Assembly: GCF_002090075.1 (NCBI RefSeq)
Contig: NZ_BBRI01000002.1
Span: 1,178,001 to 1,242,000, forward strand
Length of the DNA: 64,000 bases
Source of the DNA: Demequina sp. NBRC 110052
GTDB lineage: Bacteria; Actinomycetota; Actinomycetes; Actinomycetales; Demequinaceae
Reading direction: 5' to 3'
Of the stretch, positions 18,084 through 26,580 are shown in pieces. How positions within the stretch are numbered: the first letter of the stretch is position 1; each line of letters begins with the position of its first letter. The notes under the pieces are model-generated. The model saw only the letters and a program-made list of their open reading frames with translations, was not told the DNA's origin and did not search any database. The translations under genes were made by a program, and so were the position numbers.

Positions 18084-18386
18084 ATGCCTCGGTTCCTCGC
18101 GATCGCCGCCTACGTGCTCCTCGTGGTCTACGCCCTCGCAGATGTGACGCAGACGCCGTCGAAGCGTCCGTTCGGGGTGCCAAAGTGGGTGTGGGTCGTC
18201 GCGATCCTGGTCTTCCCGTACCTGGGCGCGATCGCGTGGATCGTCGTCAAGTGGGTGAGCGGCTCGGAGGGCGACGAAGGCCCGACGCCGGGGCCGGGTG
18301 CTCCCGACGACGACCCGGAGTATCTGCGCTGGCTTCGCGACCAGGAGGCGCGCCGTCGCCAGCGTCGCGACGGCGAGACGCCGTAG
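18084..18386 (+). CDS. PLDc_N domain small membrane protein
   Basis: The 100-residue protein has two membrane helices carrying the phospholipase D N-terminal-type motif (VYALADV and VPKWVWVVAILVFPYLGAIAWIVV) and a charged tail. Such stand-alone PLDc_N proteins have no catalytic HKD motif. Function unknown. Confidence 0.8.
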   Translation: MPRFLAIAAYVLLVVYALADVTQTPSKRPFGVPKWVWVVAILVFPYLGAIAWIVVKWVSGSEGDEGPTPGPGAPDDDPEYLRWLRDQEARRRQRRDGETP

Positions 18387-18408
18387 CGCGCGGCCGGACC
18401 GCGGGGGT

Positions 18409-19557
18409 TCAGGCGACCCCGTAGAGCTCCATGATCGATGCCAGCACCACGGGCACGTCGAACTCGCGGACGCGACGCTGCTGGGCCTCGTGGATGCGGG
18501 TGCGCTCGGCGGGGTCCGCCAGCAAGGTGGTGAGCGTCTGCGCGAACGCTGCGGTGTCCTTGGGATCGACCAGCACCGCGTCGTCCTGCAGCACGTACCG
18601 GTAGCCAGGGTTGTCGCCGCCGATCACGACGCCCGCGCCAGCGGCCATCGCCTCAGCCACGACGATGCCGAAGCTCTCGCCGCTCATCGCCGGGAACACC
18701 GCAAGGTCGGCGTCATGCAGGAACTGCGCCTTGTCGCTCTCCGGCAGGTAGCCCTCGAGCGAGATGACGCCGCGCAGGAACTTGGAGGCGATGAGGCGTC
18801 GCGCCTTGTCCAGCAGCGGTCCACGGCCCGCCATGCGCACGCGGATGTATGGATGCACCTCGCGAGGCAGCGCGTCGATCGCCTCGATGAACTCGAGCAC
18901 ACCCTTGCGCGGCACGAAGCGCCCCAGGAACGACAGCGTGAGCGGGCGCTGCTCGTCGGGGAGACGGTCCAGACGCGCCTGCGCGCGGAAACCATCGACC
19001 GGGATCGGATGGGGCGTGACGGTGCACTCGATCTTGAAGGCCTTGCGCGCGAAGTCCGCGGCAGGCTCGGACAACGCGGAGAACGCGTCGAAGCGCTTGA
19101 GGTTGCCGCGAAGCGCCGCTCCGAGCGCTCGGGTGGACGCGGCGCTGAAACCGCCGTCAGGCAGGATCACGAACGTGCCGACGATGCGCACGCTGTCGCC
19201 CAGCACACGTCGCGCCTCGCGTACGACTCGGCCGGCGAACGCGGGCGAGTGCGGCGTCTGGACGTGGATCACGTCCGGCCGGAACTCCTCCAGCCATGCG
19301 CGGATGCGCGCCTTGTCGGCGGGCAGCGGCGTGCGCAGGCGGTTGCCGTTGAACGAGACGCCCATGTTGCGCGCGAGCGGCACGACGGGCAGACCACCTG
19401 CGGCCGCGGGGTCGCCGTCCTCACCGTCGGAGCCCGCAGAGCAGACCACCACGACCTCGTGTCCGGCCGACACCAGGGTGTGCCCCAGGCTCGTCACGAA
19501 CTGCTGTACGCCGTCGGGCCGGTCCATGCTGTCGTCGAGCAGGAGCGCGATCCTCAT
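18409..19557 (-). CDS. GT4 family glycosyltransferase
   Basis: This retaining GT-B glycosyltransferase, 382 residues, probably uses a nucleotide-sugar donor. The N-terminal Rossmann half has DGVQQFVTSLGHTL and PDVIHVQTPHS. The C-terminal half carries SFLGRFVPRKGVLEFIEA and the donor-binding EX7E region SGESFGIVVAEAMAAGAGVV. The acceptor cannot be told; mycobacterial GT4 mannosyltransferases lie near men genes too, so a cell-envelope glycolipid is a reasonable guess. An in-frame TTG three codons earlier overlaps the -10 and is less likely. Confidence 0.85.
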   Translation of the reverse strand: MRIALLLDDSMDRPDGVQQFVTSLGHTLVSAGHEVVVVCSAGSDGEDGDPAAAGGLPVVPLARNMGVSFNGNRLRTPLPADKARIRAWLEEFRPDVIHVQTPHSPAFAGRVVREARRVLGDSVRIVGTFVILPDGGFSAASTRALGAALRGNLKRFDAFSALSEPAADFARKAFKIECTVTPHPIPVDGFRAQARLDRLPDEQRPLTLSFLGRFVPRKGVLEFIEAIDALPREVHPYIRVRMAGRGPLLDKARRLIASKFLRGVISLEGYLPESDKAQFLHDADLAVFPAMSGESFGIVVAEAMAAGAGVVIGGDNPGYRYVLQDDAVLVDPKDTAAFAQTLTTLLADPAERTRIHEAQQRRVREFDVPVVLASIMELYGVA

Positions 19558-19565
19558 GGGGAGCA

Positions 19566-19571
19566 AGCCTA
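19566..19571 (-). promoter_or_regulatory. Near-leaderless -10 hexamer (TAGGCT) for the GT4 gene
   Basis: TAGGCT ends 8 nt before the ATG at 19557, giving at most a 1-2 nt leader. Confidence 0.5.
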
Positions 19572-19596
19572 ACGGCGCGCGGCGCGGCGACCGGCA

Positions 19597-19629
19597 CGCT
19601 CACGCGCGCCCGCCTCGATCGCGTGAGCG
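19597..19629 (-). terminator. Hairpin terminator of the ccs/res operon
   Basis: Perfect 10-bp arms CGCTCACGCG (19597-19606) and CGCGTGAGCG (19620-19629) enclose a 13-nt loop, 25 nt downstream of the ccsB stop. No clear T-run follows. Confidence 0.55.
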
Positions 19630-19653
19630 GGATGTGACGCTTGCCTCATCGAC

Positions 19654-20706
19654 TCAGGAGCCGGCGTACGTGTGCAGGCCCTGGAAGAAGAGGTTGACCA
19701 CCGTGAAGTTCATGATGAGCGCGACGAACGCCCACACTGAGACCCACGCGCTGCGCGGCCCGCGCCAGCCCTGCGTGGTGCGCGCGTGCAGATACGCGGC
19801 GTAGAGGACCCAGATCACGAAGGACCAGACCTCTTTGGGGTCCCAGCCCCAGTAGCGCCCCCAGGCGTGCTCGGCCCACACGGCGCCGGCCATGACGGTG
19901 AAGGTCCACAGCACGAAGCCGACGGCGTTGAGACGGAACGCGAGCGCCTCGAGCTTCATCGCCTTGGGGACGGCGGCCATCCACTTCGCGCCCTCAGCCC
20001 ACCCGGCGACGGCGTTGTGGACGCGATGGCGCAGGCGCGTGATGCCGCCGCCCGTCACCTCGCGCTGGCCCTCGTCGCGCGCGTGCTGCCACAGCTGCAG
20101 GACGGTGGCGATGAACGCGACGATGAAGATGCCGGTCGAGATGATCGCGATGGAGACGTGGATCACCAGCCAGAAGCTCTGCAGCGCGGGCTGCAGACCC
20201 GTCGAGACCGAGTAGAGCGTGGTGAGGGCGATGCCCAGGGCGATCGTCGCGAAGCCCGTCACGCCCGCGCCCAGGTAGCTCACGTCGCGGCGCGCCTGCA
20301 CGATCGCGAACACGGCGACGGCCACGAACGAGCCCGTGATCGTGTACTCGTACATGTTCGACCACGGCACGTGACCCGAGTCGATGCCGCGTGTGACGAG
20401 GCCCACGGCGTGCAGCAGCAGACCGATGATCATCGCAGTGCGGGCGGTGCCCAGCGCACGGTCGGCGGCGCTGCGGCGCGGGAGGTCGTCCTCGGTGAGC
20501 ACCACGGGGCCGGCTCCCATGCCCGATGCCGGGGCCGGGATGGTCATACCCGCCGCCACTGTCGCGGGCTCGGCCACGACCGCTTCGCGTGCTTGGACGC
20601 GCTCGTCGGCGATGCGCGACAGGCGGATCGCCCACGCCACCATGGCGATGGCGTAGAGCGAGGTGGCGGCCCAGAGGGTCACGAGGGACAGGGACTGCGG
20701 GGTCAT
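19654..20706 (-). CDS. ccsB: Cytochrome c biogenesis protein CcsB (ResC-like)
   Basis: This haem-handling membrane subunit of the system II cytochrome c synthetase has 350 residues and about eight helices. The tryptophan-rich haem-binding WWD motif (WGRYWGWDPKEVWSFVIWVLYAAYLH) is near the C-terminus, with conserved His residues in flanking helices. It works with ResB to attach haem to exported apocytochromes. The start overlaps the resB stop (ATGA). Confidence 0.94.
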   Translation of the reverse strand: MTPQSLSLVTLWAATSLYAIAMVAWAIRLSRIADERVQAREAVVAEPATVAAGMTIPAPASGMGAGPVVLTEDDLPRRSAADRALGTARTAMIIGLLLHAVGLVTRGIDSGHVPWSNMYEYTITGSFVAVAVFAIVQARRDVSYLGAGVTGFATIALGIALTTLYSVSTGLQPALQSFWLVIHVSIAIISTGIFIVAFIATVLQLWQHARDEGQREVTGGGITRLRHRVHNAVAGWAEGAKWMAAVPKAMKLEALAFRLNAVGFVLWTFTVMAGAVWAEHAWGRYWGWDPKEVWSFVIWVLYAAYLHARTTQGWRGPRSAWVSVWAFVALIMNFTVVNLFFQGLHTYAGS

Positions 20707-22310
20707 TCATCCTCCTCGATGCTGCGCACGCGGCCGGTGGCCACGTCGAGGACGCGTCGCATCTCGTCGGCGGCGCCGGCGTCGTGCTCGGGCGCCAGCA
20801 TCGCTGCTCGCACCACTGTAGACCTCGCCGCGTGCGCGTCGTCCGCGAGGGGCGCGACGAGCCACAGTCGCCTGCGCGGCGCGAAGAGGCTGAACGAGAG
20901 CCCGACGAGCGCGAGGATCGCGGCGACCAGGAGGTACGGCAAGGAGGGGTCGGTGCGCAGGTCGAAGGCGGCGAAGCGCGGGGTCTGCTCCCACGTGAAG
21001 CTGCCGAGCCCGTCGGGCAGGTCGACGGTCTCGCCGGGCGTGAGGGCCACTGACCAGACGGCGTCGTCGGGGTCGCGAAGGGGGCTGAGCTGCGACTCGT
21101 CGAGCACGTAGACGTTCTGCGGGATGCCCGAGTCGAGCCCGAGATCGCCGGAGTAGCCACGAAGCAGCATGACCGGGTTGTTGAGGTCAGGGTGGGCCGA
21201 GACCAGGGTGGTGCCGTTGTCGACAGCGGTGGGCAGGAGGGTCGCGACGAAGCCGAGCTGCTCGCCCGAGGTGACGTCGGGCACCTTGACCACGCCGGTC
21301 GAGGTGTACGCGGCGTCCTGCGGCAGGAACGGCACGGCACCGCTGAAGGCGACCTCGCCGTCGGAGTCGACGACGGTGACGACGGGCGCATAGCCGTTGC
21401 CCTGCAGGTAGATCTTTCCGCCGTCGACCTGGAGCGGGCGGTTGACCTGGATCCTCGTCGAGAGCGGCTCGGATCCGGGCTCGGTGAGGGTGACGTTCGC
21501 GGTGAAGTCCTCGGCGCGTCCCGTCACCGTGAAGGACACGTCGAACGAGTCGAGCGACAGCGTGAACGGCTCGAGCCACGACTCGTCGAACAGGGCGCCA
21601 GCCTCGTACGTGTCGTAGTCGACGACGGCGTTGGTGAAGGACTCGCCCTCGACCACGATCGCCTGCGCGCGGTAGGTGAGCAGCGATCCGGCTCCGACGG
21701 CGATCAGGATGCCGACCAGCGCGACGTGGAACAGCAGGTTGCCCGCCTCGCGCAGGCTCTCATGAGTCGCGGACAGGGCGAGCTCGCGCCCGTCCCTCGC
21801 GTCCCGCTCCTCCACGCGCACGCGCCACCCGAACGGTCCGCGGCGGCGCAGGTGCGCGGTCGCGCGATCGAAGGCGTCTCTCGCACCCTCGGAGGCGGGC
21901 GCCTCGTCCTGCAGCTCGAAGCGGTCGAGGCGGCGCGGCACCGCGGGCACCTCGGCGCGCAGCTGGCGCCAGTAGACGGCGATGCGCGGCAGGATGCAGC
22001 CGATCAGCGACGCGAAGAGCAGCACGTAGATCGCGGTGAACCACGCGGAGCCGAACACGTCGAGGAAGCCGGTCGCATCGAGCAGGCGACCCCACCAGCC
22101 GTTGCTCTCGACGAACGCGAGAGCGGCGGCGCGGTCCTGCGGGTACTGCGGAAGGATCGAGCCGGGGATGGACGCGAGCGCAAGCAGCAGCAGGAGGATC
22201 AGCGCGACGCGCATCGAGGTGACCTGACGCCAGATCCAGCGAAGCCAGCCGCGCACGCCCAAGCGCGGGGCGTCCGCGACGGCGTAGTTGTCCAGCTTCA
22301 TGCGAGCCAT
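20703..22310 (-). CDS. resB: Cytochrome c biogenesis protein ResB
   Basis: This partner of CcsB has 535 residues. Three N-terminal helices (the first containing SMRVALILLLLLALASIPGSILPQ), a large extracytoplasmic domain (about residues 220-460) and a last helix near residue 470 match ResB topology. The ATG shares bases with the ccdA stop (TGATG). The tail after the last helix is cytoplasmic and charged. Confidence 0.93.
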   Translation of the reverse strand: MARMKLDNYAVADAPRLGVRGWLRWIWRQVTSMRVALILLLLLALASIPGSILPQYPQDRAAALAFVESNGWWGRLLDATGFLDVFGSAWFTAIYVLLFASLIGCILPRIAVYWRQLRAEVPAVPRRLDRFELQDEAPASEGARDAFDRATAHLRRRGPFGWRVRVEERDARDGRELALSATHESLREAGNLLFHVALVGILIAVGAGSLLTYRAQAIVVEGESFTNAVVDYDTYEAGALFDESWLEPFTLSLDSFDVSFTVTGRAEDFTANVTLTEPGSEPLSTRIQVNRPLQVDGGKIYLQGNGYAPVVTVVDSDGEVAFSGAVPFLPQDAAYTSTGVVKVPDVTSGEQLGFVATLLPTAVDNGTTLVSAHPDLNNPVMLLRGYSGDLGLDSGIPQNVYVLDESQLSPLRDPDDAVWSVALTPGETVDLPDGLGSFTWEQTPRFAAFDLRTDPSLPYLLVAAILALVGLSFSLFAPRRRLWLVAPLADDAHAARSTVVRAAMLAPEHDAGAADEMRRVLDVATGRVRSIEEDE

Positions 22311-23080
22311 CAGATGGCCACCCAGAACCCGTCGATCCAGCCCTGCAGCAGGCCGGTGAAGCGCTCCCACAGCCCGGTCACGAGGGCGACGCCCAGGATG
22401 ATCAGCATCGCCCCGCCCACGCGCATGAGCGCGAGACGGTGGCGCTTGAGCCACGCGAGGACGCGGCCCGAGCGCTCGAAGTAGAACGCGAGCGCGAGGA
22501 ACGGCAGCCCCAGCCCCAGGCAGTAGGCGAAGGCGAGGATCGCTCCGCGCCCCTGCGTGCCCTCGGTGAGGCCGAGCGCGAGGACGGTGGACAGCGTCGG
22601 GCCGATGCAGGGCGTCCAGCCCAGTCCGAATGCGACGCCCAGGAGGGGCGCGCCGGCGAGCCCTGCGCTCGGGCGCACATGCAGGCGACGCTCGGACTGG
22701 AGGAACGGCATCGCGCCCATGAAGCCGAACCCGAGCACGATGATGAGCACTCCCAGGATGCGGGTGACGATGCCGAGTTGCTCCTGGAGCTGCGCACCGG
22801 CCGTCGCGACGAGGATGCCGAGCACCACGAAGACCGCCGAGAAGCCAAGCACGAACAGCAGCGCACCCAGCAGCAGCCGGGGTCGCGAAGCCTTGCCGGT
22901 GCCCGCGTCGGCGCCTGCCATACCCGAGACGTACGCGAGGTAGCCGGGCACGAGCGGCACCACGCACGGCGACGCGAAGCTCACCAGGCCGGCGAGCAGG
23001 GCGATCGGCAGCGCCGCGAGCAGGCTGCCCGTGAGCACCTGGTTCGCGAAGTCCGCTCCCACGCCGGCGATCAGGTTCAC
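22310..23080 (-). CDS. ccdA: Thiol-disulfide transporter CcdA
   Basis: This membrane protein, 256 residues and six helices, moves electrons from cytoplasmic thioredoxin outward to keep apocytochrome cysteines reduced. The two redox-active segments are FASPCVVPLVPGYL (helix 1) and GWTPCIGPTL (helix 4). The GTG start overlaps the stop of the TlpA-like gene (GTGA). Confidence 0.94.
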   Translation of the reverse strand: MNLIAGVGADFANQVLTGSLLAALPIALLAGLVSFASPCVVPLVPGYLAYVSGMAGADAGTGKASRPRLLLGALLFVLGFSAVFVVLGILVATAGAQLQEQLGIVTRILGVLIIVLGFGFMGAMPFLQSERRLHVRPSAGLAGAPLLGVAFGLGWTPCIGPTLSTVLALGLTEGTQGRGAILAFAYCLGLGLPFLALAFYFERSGRVLAWLKRHRLALMRVGGAMLIILGVALVTGLWERFTGLLQGWIDGFWVAI

Positions 23081-23712
23081 GCGCCGCCCTCGGACTCCGG
23101 GTCGGCACCCTCGGGCCCGCCCGACGCGTCGGTCAGGTCTACGGTCAGGCCCGCCTCGGCCGCAGCGTCGGTGACGAGCGAGCGCAGCGTCGACGGCTCG
23201 ACCCGGCCGATCGCGCGGGCGTACAGGCGGCCCTCGGGATCCACGATGAGGGTGGTCGGCACGGCGTTGATCGCGACGATGCCCTGCAACTGCGCCGTGG
23301 CAGCCCCGTCGGAGTCATCGATGCTCGGATACTCGACCCCGAAAGTGCGATCGAAGGCCTCCGCGGTCGGTGCCGCGTCGCGCGAGTTCACCCCCACGAG
23401 CTGCACGCCGTCGGCGGCGTCGAGCGCCACCAGATCGGGCGCCTCGGCCCGGCACGGCGGGCACGAGGCGTACCACGTGTTGATCACGACGACGTCGCCC
23501 AGCCACTCGGACGTGTCCACGGGCGTGCCATCGAAGGCGGTCCCGGTGAGGGCCAGAGAGTCGCGCTCACTCTCGCCGAAGATCGTCACCGTACCGTCGC
23601 CGCTGACGTAGCCCGGCGACTCGGGAGCGTCGCCCGGTGCGCACGCGACGAGCGAGATGACGATCGCGATGACGATCGCGGCGAAGATGATCAGCCGACT
23701 GTTGCGCTTCAC
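23077..23712 (-). CDS. TlpA/ResA-like thioredoxin lipoprotein
   Basis: This membrane-anchored thiol-disulfide reductase, 211 residues, has the lipobox LVAC (Cys24) and the redox motif Cys84-Pro-Pro-Cys87 in WYASCPPCRAEAP. The cis-Pro loop is NAVPTTLIVD. It receives electrons from CcdA and reduces the CXXCH cysteines of apocytochromes. The C-terminus is a Gly/Glu-rich tail. Confidence 0.92.
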   Translation of the reverse strand: MKRNSRLIIFAAIVIAIVISLVACAPGDAPESPGYVSGDGTVTIFGESERDSLALTGTAFDGTPVDTSEWLGDVVVINTWYASCPPCRAEAPDLVALDAADGVQLVGVNSRDAAPTAEAFDRTFGVEYPSIDDSDGAATAQLQGIVAINAVPTTLIVDPEGRLYARAIGRVEPSTLRSLVTDAAAEAGLTVDLTDASGGPEGADPESEGGA

Positions 23713-23731
23713 GGCGTCACCCTCTCCACCC

Positions 23732-24352
23732 TCATCGGGGCACCTCGATGTGCGCAGCCGGCTCGCTGTAGCTCATGGACACCGGCTCCCCCTCCTCGAA
23801 CGAGAACGACGTGAGCGACGCGAGACCGCACTCGCGGCTGCGAGGGTCGTGCAGCATCGGGCGCTTCTCGAAGCTCGACCGCGCGACCCAGATGGGCAGC
23901 TGGTGGCTCACCATGATCGTGTCGCCCTCGGGGGTGGCGGCGGCCGCGTCTCGCAGCGCCGCCCACATCCGCGCAATCTGCTCCTTGTAAGGCTCGCCCC
24001 AGGACGGCCTCCAAGGGTTCCGCAGCCGCCACAGCGACTGAAGGTTGAGGAAGTCCTTGGGCCCCGAGGGCAGCGGGGTGCCCTCCCAGACGTTGCCCGC
24101 TTCGATGATCCGCTCGTCAGTGTCGATCCCCAGGCCGAACGCGTCCGCGATCGGGCGGGCCGTCTCCTGCGCGCGTTGCAGGGGCGACGCCACGACCCTC
24201 GCGACCGGCACCTCGCGGCGCACCAGGTCCTCTGCCACGGCCTGCGCCATGGCGACCCCCGCGTCGGACAGGCGGAAGCCGGGCATGCGGCCGTACAGGA
24301 CCTTCTGAGGGTTGTGGACGTGGCCGTGGCGCAGCAGGTGGACGACGGGCAT
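23732..24352 (-). CDS. Histidine phosphatase family protein (phosphoglycerate mutase-like)
   Basis: The branch-2 histidine phosphatase fold, 206 residues, begins with the catalytic RHG motif (LLRHGHVHNP). VASPLQRAQETA follows, and the second His is in MVSHQLP. A member of this family opens the Res cluster in mycobacteria (Rv0525), so its place 19 nt before the TlpA gene is conserved. The substrate is unknown. Confidence 0.88.
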   Translation of the reverse strand: MPVVHLLRHGHVHNPQKVLYGRMPGFRLSDAGVAMAQAVAEDLVRREVPVARVVASPLQRAQETARPIADAFGLGIDTDERIIEAGNVWEGTPLPSGPKDFLNLQSLWRLRNPWRPSWGEPYKEQIARMWAALRDAAAATPEGDTIMVSHQLPIWVARSSFEKRPMLHDPRSRECGLASLTSFSFEEGEPVSMSYSEPAAHIEVPR

Positions 24353-24400
24353 GCCCCCTATTGTCGCCTGCCGCCGCGGTGCCTCGGAACCTCGCCGGTT

Positions 24401-24640
24401 CTAGGACTCGAGGGCGTGCGCGAGCACTGTCGGATCGATGCGCCAGAACCCGACCACCGCGCCGTCGACGGTGACGACAGGGACTTCGTCCCCGTAGCGC
24501 TCCTTGAGCTCGGCGTCCGCGTCCACGTCGACCTCGGTGAACGACACGCCCTGCCTGCCGCACACCTCTTGGACCACGCCGCGCGCCTCCGCGCACAGGT
24601 GGCATCCGACCCGGCTGTACATCACCACGCGATCCGACAT
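24401..24640 (-). CDS. Glutaredoxin family protein
   Basis: The 79-residue protein is a compact thioredoxin-fold domain with the redox pair Cys13-His-Leu-Cys16 and the TVDG/EVPVV cis-Pro region. Actinobacteria lack glutathione, so mycothiol or thioredoxin is the likelier partner (inference). The start follows a TAGGCT hexamer by 7 nt. Confidence 0.88.
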   Translation of the reverse strand: MSDRVVMYSRVGCHLCAEARGVVQEVCGRQGVSFTEVDVDADAELKERYGDEVPVVTVDGAVVGFWRIDPTVLAHALES

Positions 24641-24647
24641 GGCGCCC

Positions 24648-24653
24648 AGCCTA
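24648..24653 (-). promoter_or_regulatory. Leaderless -10 hexamer (TAGGCT) for the glutaredoxin gene
   Basis: TAGGCT on the minus strand ends 7 nt before the ATG at 24640, with no ribosome binding site. Confidence 0.55.
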
Positions 24654-24740
24654 GGCCGCCGGACGCGACGCCACCCGGGACCTGCACCGAACGTTGCGTG
24701 ACGTTCACCACCGGGGTCCCGCGCGGCTGGGTCACGTCGG

Positions 24741-24746
24741 TACAGT
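24741..24746 (+). promoter_or_regulatory. Leaderless -10 hexamer (TACAGT) for the HAD gene
   Basis: TACAGT is followed by 7 nt and the GTG at 24754. The upstream in-frame ATG at 24694 would lie 47 nt before this hexamer and is not used in this reading. Confidence 0.55.
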
Positions 24747-24753
24747 GGGTCGG

Positions 24754-25599
24754 GTGACTGCCCCCCACGTCCCCGCAGCGTCGCCTGCGGTCACGGGCAC
24801 GACGGTCTCGGCGTTCTTCGACGTGGACAACACGATCATCCGAGGCGCCAGCGCCTTCCACATCGCCCGTGGCCTCAAGCAGCGCGGCTTCTTCACGAAC
24901 CGCGACGTGCTGCGCTTCGCCTGGGAGCAGTTCAAGTACAACATCTTCGGCGAGAGCCAGGAGCAGATGGCCGCGCTGCGCGCCGAGGCACTGTCGATCA
25001 TCAAGGGCTGGTCCGTCGCGGAGATGGTCGCGATCGGCGAAGAGGTCTACGACGAGGTCCTCGCGCTCAGGATCTTCCCCGGCACCAAGGCCATCATCGA
25101 CGAGCACCGCGCGCAGGGACACGAGGTGTGGCTCGTCACTGCCTCGCCCGTGGAGATCGGCCGCATGATCGCCAGGCACGTCGGGGCCACCGGCGCGCTC
25201 GGCACCGTCGCCGAGCACAGAGGCGGCTACTACACCGGCGTGCTCCAGGGCCCCATGCTGCACGGCCCCCACAAAGCCGACGCCGTGCGCACCCTCGCCG
25301 CCGACCGGGGCCTGCGACTCGAGAAGTGCTTCGCGTACGGCGACTCCATGAACGACACCCCGATGCTGTCCGAGGTCGGCCGACCTTGCGCCATCAACCC
25401 CGACCGACGGCTGCGCGCCCACGCGAAGAAGCAGGGCTGGCCCATCAAGGACTTCCGCAGCGGCGACTCCAAGGGCCGGCGGGGCATCGTCAAGGCCTCG
25501 CTCACCGGCACCGTGTGGGCGATCATGCAGGTGCTTCGCGGCATCAAGCGCGCCATCCTCGCGCCGTTCAAGCGCGGGCGCGGCGAGCGGACGGACTGA
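24754..25599 (+). CDS. HAD-IB family phosphatase (SerB-like)
   Basis: This haloacid-dehalogenase-fold hydrolase, 281 residues, has motif I FFDVDNTII, motif II LVTASP, motif III Lys in HGPHKADAV and motif IV YGDSMNDTPML. The C-terminus has a hydrophobic stretch (GTVWAIMQVLRGIKRAILAPF) that could touch the membrane. The M. tuberculosis homologue in this neighbourhood is SerB1 (Rv0505c); the true substrate is not proven. Confidence 0.88.
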   Translation: MTAPHVPAASPAVTGTTVSAFFDVDNTIIRGASAFHIARGLKQRGFFTNRDVLRFAWEQFKYNIFGESQEQMAALRAEALSIIKGWSVAEMVAIGEEVYDEVLALRIFPGTKAIIDEHRAQGHEVWLVTASPVEIGRMIARHVGATGALGTVAEHRGGYYTGVLQGPMLHGPHKADAVRTLAADRGLRLEKCFAYGDSMNDTPMLSEVGRPCAINPDRRLRAHAKKQGWPIKDFRSGDSKGRRGIVKASLTGTVWAIMQVLRGIKRAILAPFKRGRGERTD

Positions 25600-25644
25600 C
25601 CAAGCGAGTTGGCCCCTCCAACGGAGCGCTCGCGCCAATGCGCT

Positions 25645-26580
25645 TCAGCGCCGCACAGGCACTCCATCGAGCATGACGGACGTCGGGGGCTCGGCTCCGC
25701 GTCGCGAGACCGTCATCGCGGCAGCCGTTGCGGCACGCTCCGCGACGGCCACCAGACTGCCAAGGGCGGTGCTCCGCAGTGCCGCCGCATCACCGAGAAG
25801 GTCAAGGCGACGCAGACCGTCGATCAGAGCCGACATGAAGGAGTCACCGGCCCCAACCGTGTCGACAACCTCTGCAGGTCGCGCGTCGACTGAGATGCGT
25901 TCCCCGCGCCTCACGAGAACACTGCCCTCGCCGCCACGGGTCAAGGCGACGAAAGCGGGGCCTCGCCGCGACCATGCATCCGCTACCTCGACCGGATCAC
26001 GGTCTGGATAGATCGCCGCGACATCCTCATCACTCGCCTTGACGACATCGGCACGCGCCACGTACCACTCGACGGCCTCGCGTGCGTGGTCCATCGAGGG
26101 CACGAGCTCAGGACGGATATTGGGATCGAAGCTCACCGTCGCGCTCCCCTGCGTGGCGGTCACCGCGGCGCGGACCGCTGTGGCTCCTGGATCCACCAAC
26201 GCCCCGAGTGATCCCACATGGACATGACTCGCCGCCACCTTCATCGCACGCGCAGCGGCATCGGACCCGAGCGTCCAGGCAATCCTGAACTCATAGGTTG
26301 CCGCCCCCGCCTCATCGAGAGTTGCGATCGCCGTCGGCGTCGCCTCGACGGATGGATCCGCTGCGAGCACGACGCCCGCACCGGCGAGATGCTGCGCGAT
26401 CATCGCGCCGGCGTCATCATCGGCAAGCTGGGTGAGCAATGTCGTTTCGGTACCCAGGCGCGCAAGTCCCACCGCGACATTGGCAGGGCTTCCGCCGGGC
26501 GCCGTCTCGTCTGCCGCGCCTGAGCGCCGCACAATGTCGAGCACGGACTCACCCACGACCAAAACCCGTGCCGACGTCAT
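25645..26580 (-). CDS. PfkB family sugar kinase (probable fructokinase)
   Basis: This ribokinase-fold kinase, 311 residues, has the N-terminal GGSPANVAVGLARLG motif and the C-terminal catalytic/anion-hole motif DTVGAGDSFMSALIDGL. It is the last gene of the mannoside operon, coupled to the isomerase by ATGA. If the isomerase makes fructose, this kinase would deliver fructose 6-phosphate to glycolysis (inference from context; substrate not readable from sequence). Confidence 0.88.
   Translation of the reverse strand: MTSARVLVVGESVLDIVRRSGAADETAPGGSPANVAVGLARLGTETTLLTQLADDDAGAMIAQHLAGAGVVLAADPSVEATPTAIATLDEAGAATYEFRIAWTLGSDAAARAMKVAASHVHVGSLGALVDPGATAVRAAVTATQGSATVSFDPNIRPELVPSMDHAREAVEWYVARADVVKASDEDVAAIYPDRDPVEVADAWSRRGPAFVALTRGGEGSVLVRRGERISVDARPAEVVDTVGAGDSFMSALIDGLRRLDLLGDAAALRSTALGSLVAVAERAATAAAMTVSRRGAEPPTSVMLDGVPVRR

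Noticed and set aside
25600-25644. Terminator between the HAD gene and the kinase gene
   Set aside because: GTTGG-CCCCT-CCAAC gives only a 5-bp stem and no T-run; too weak to list.
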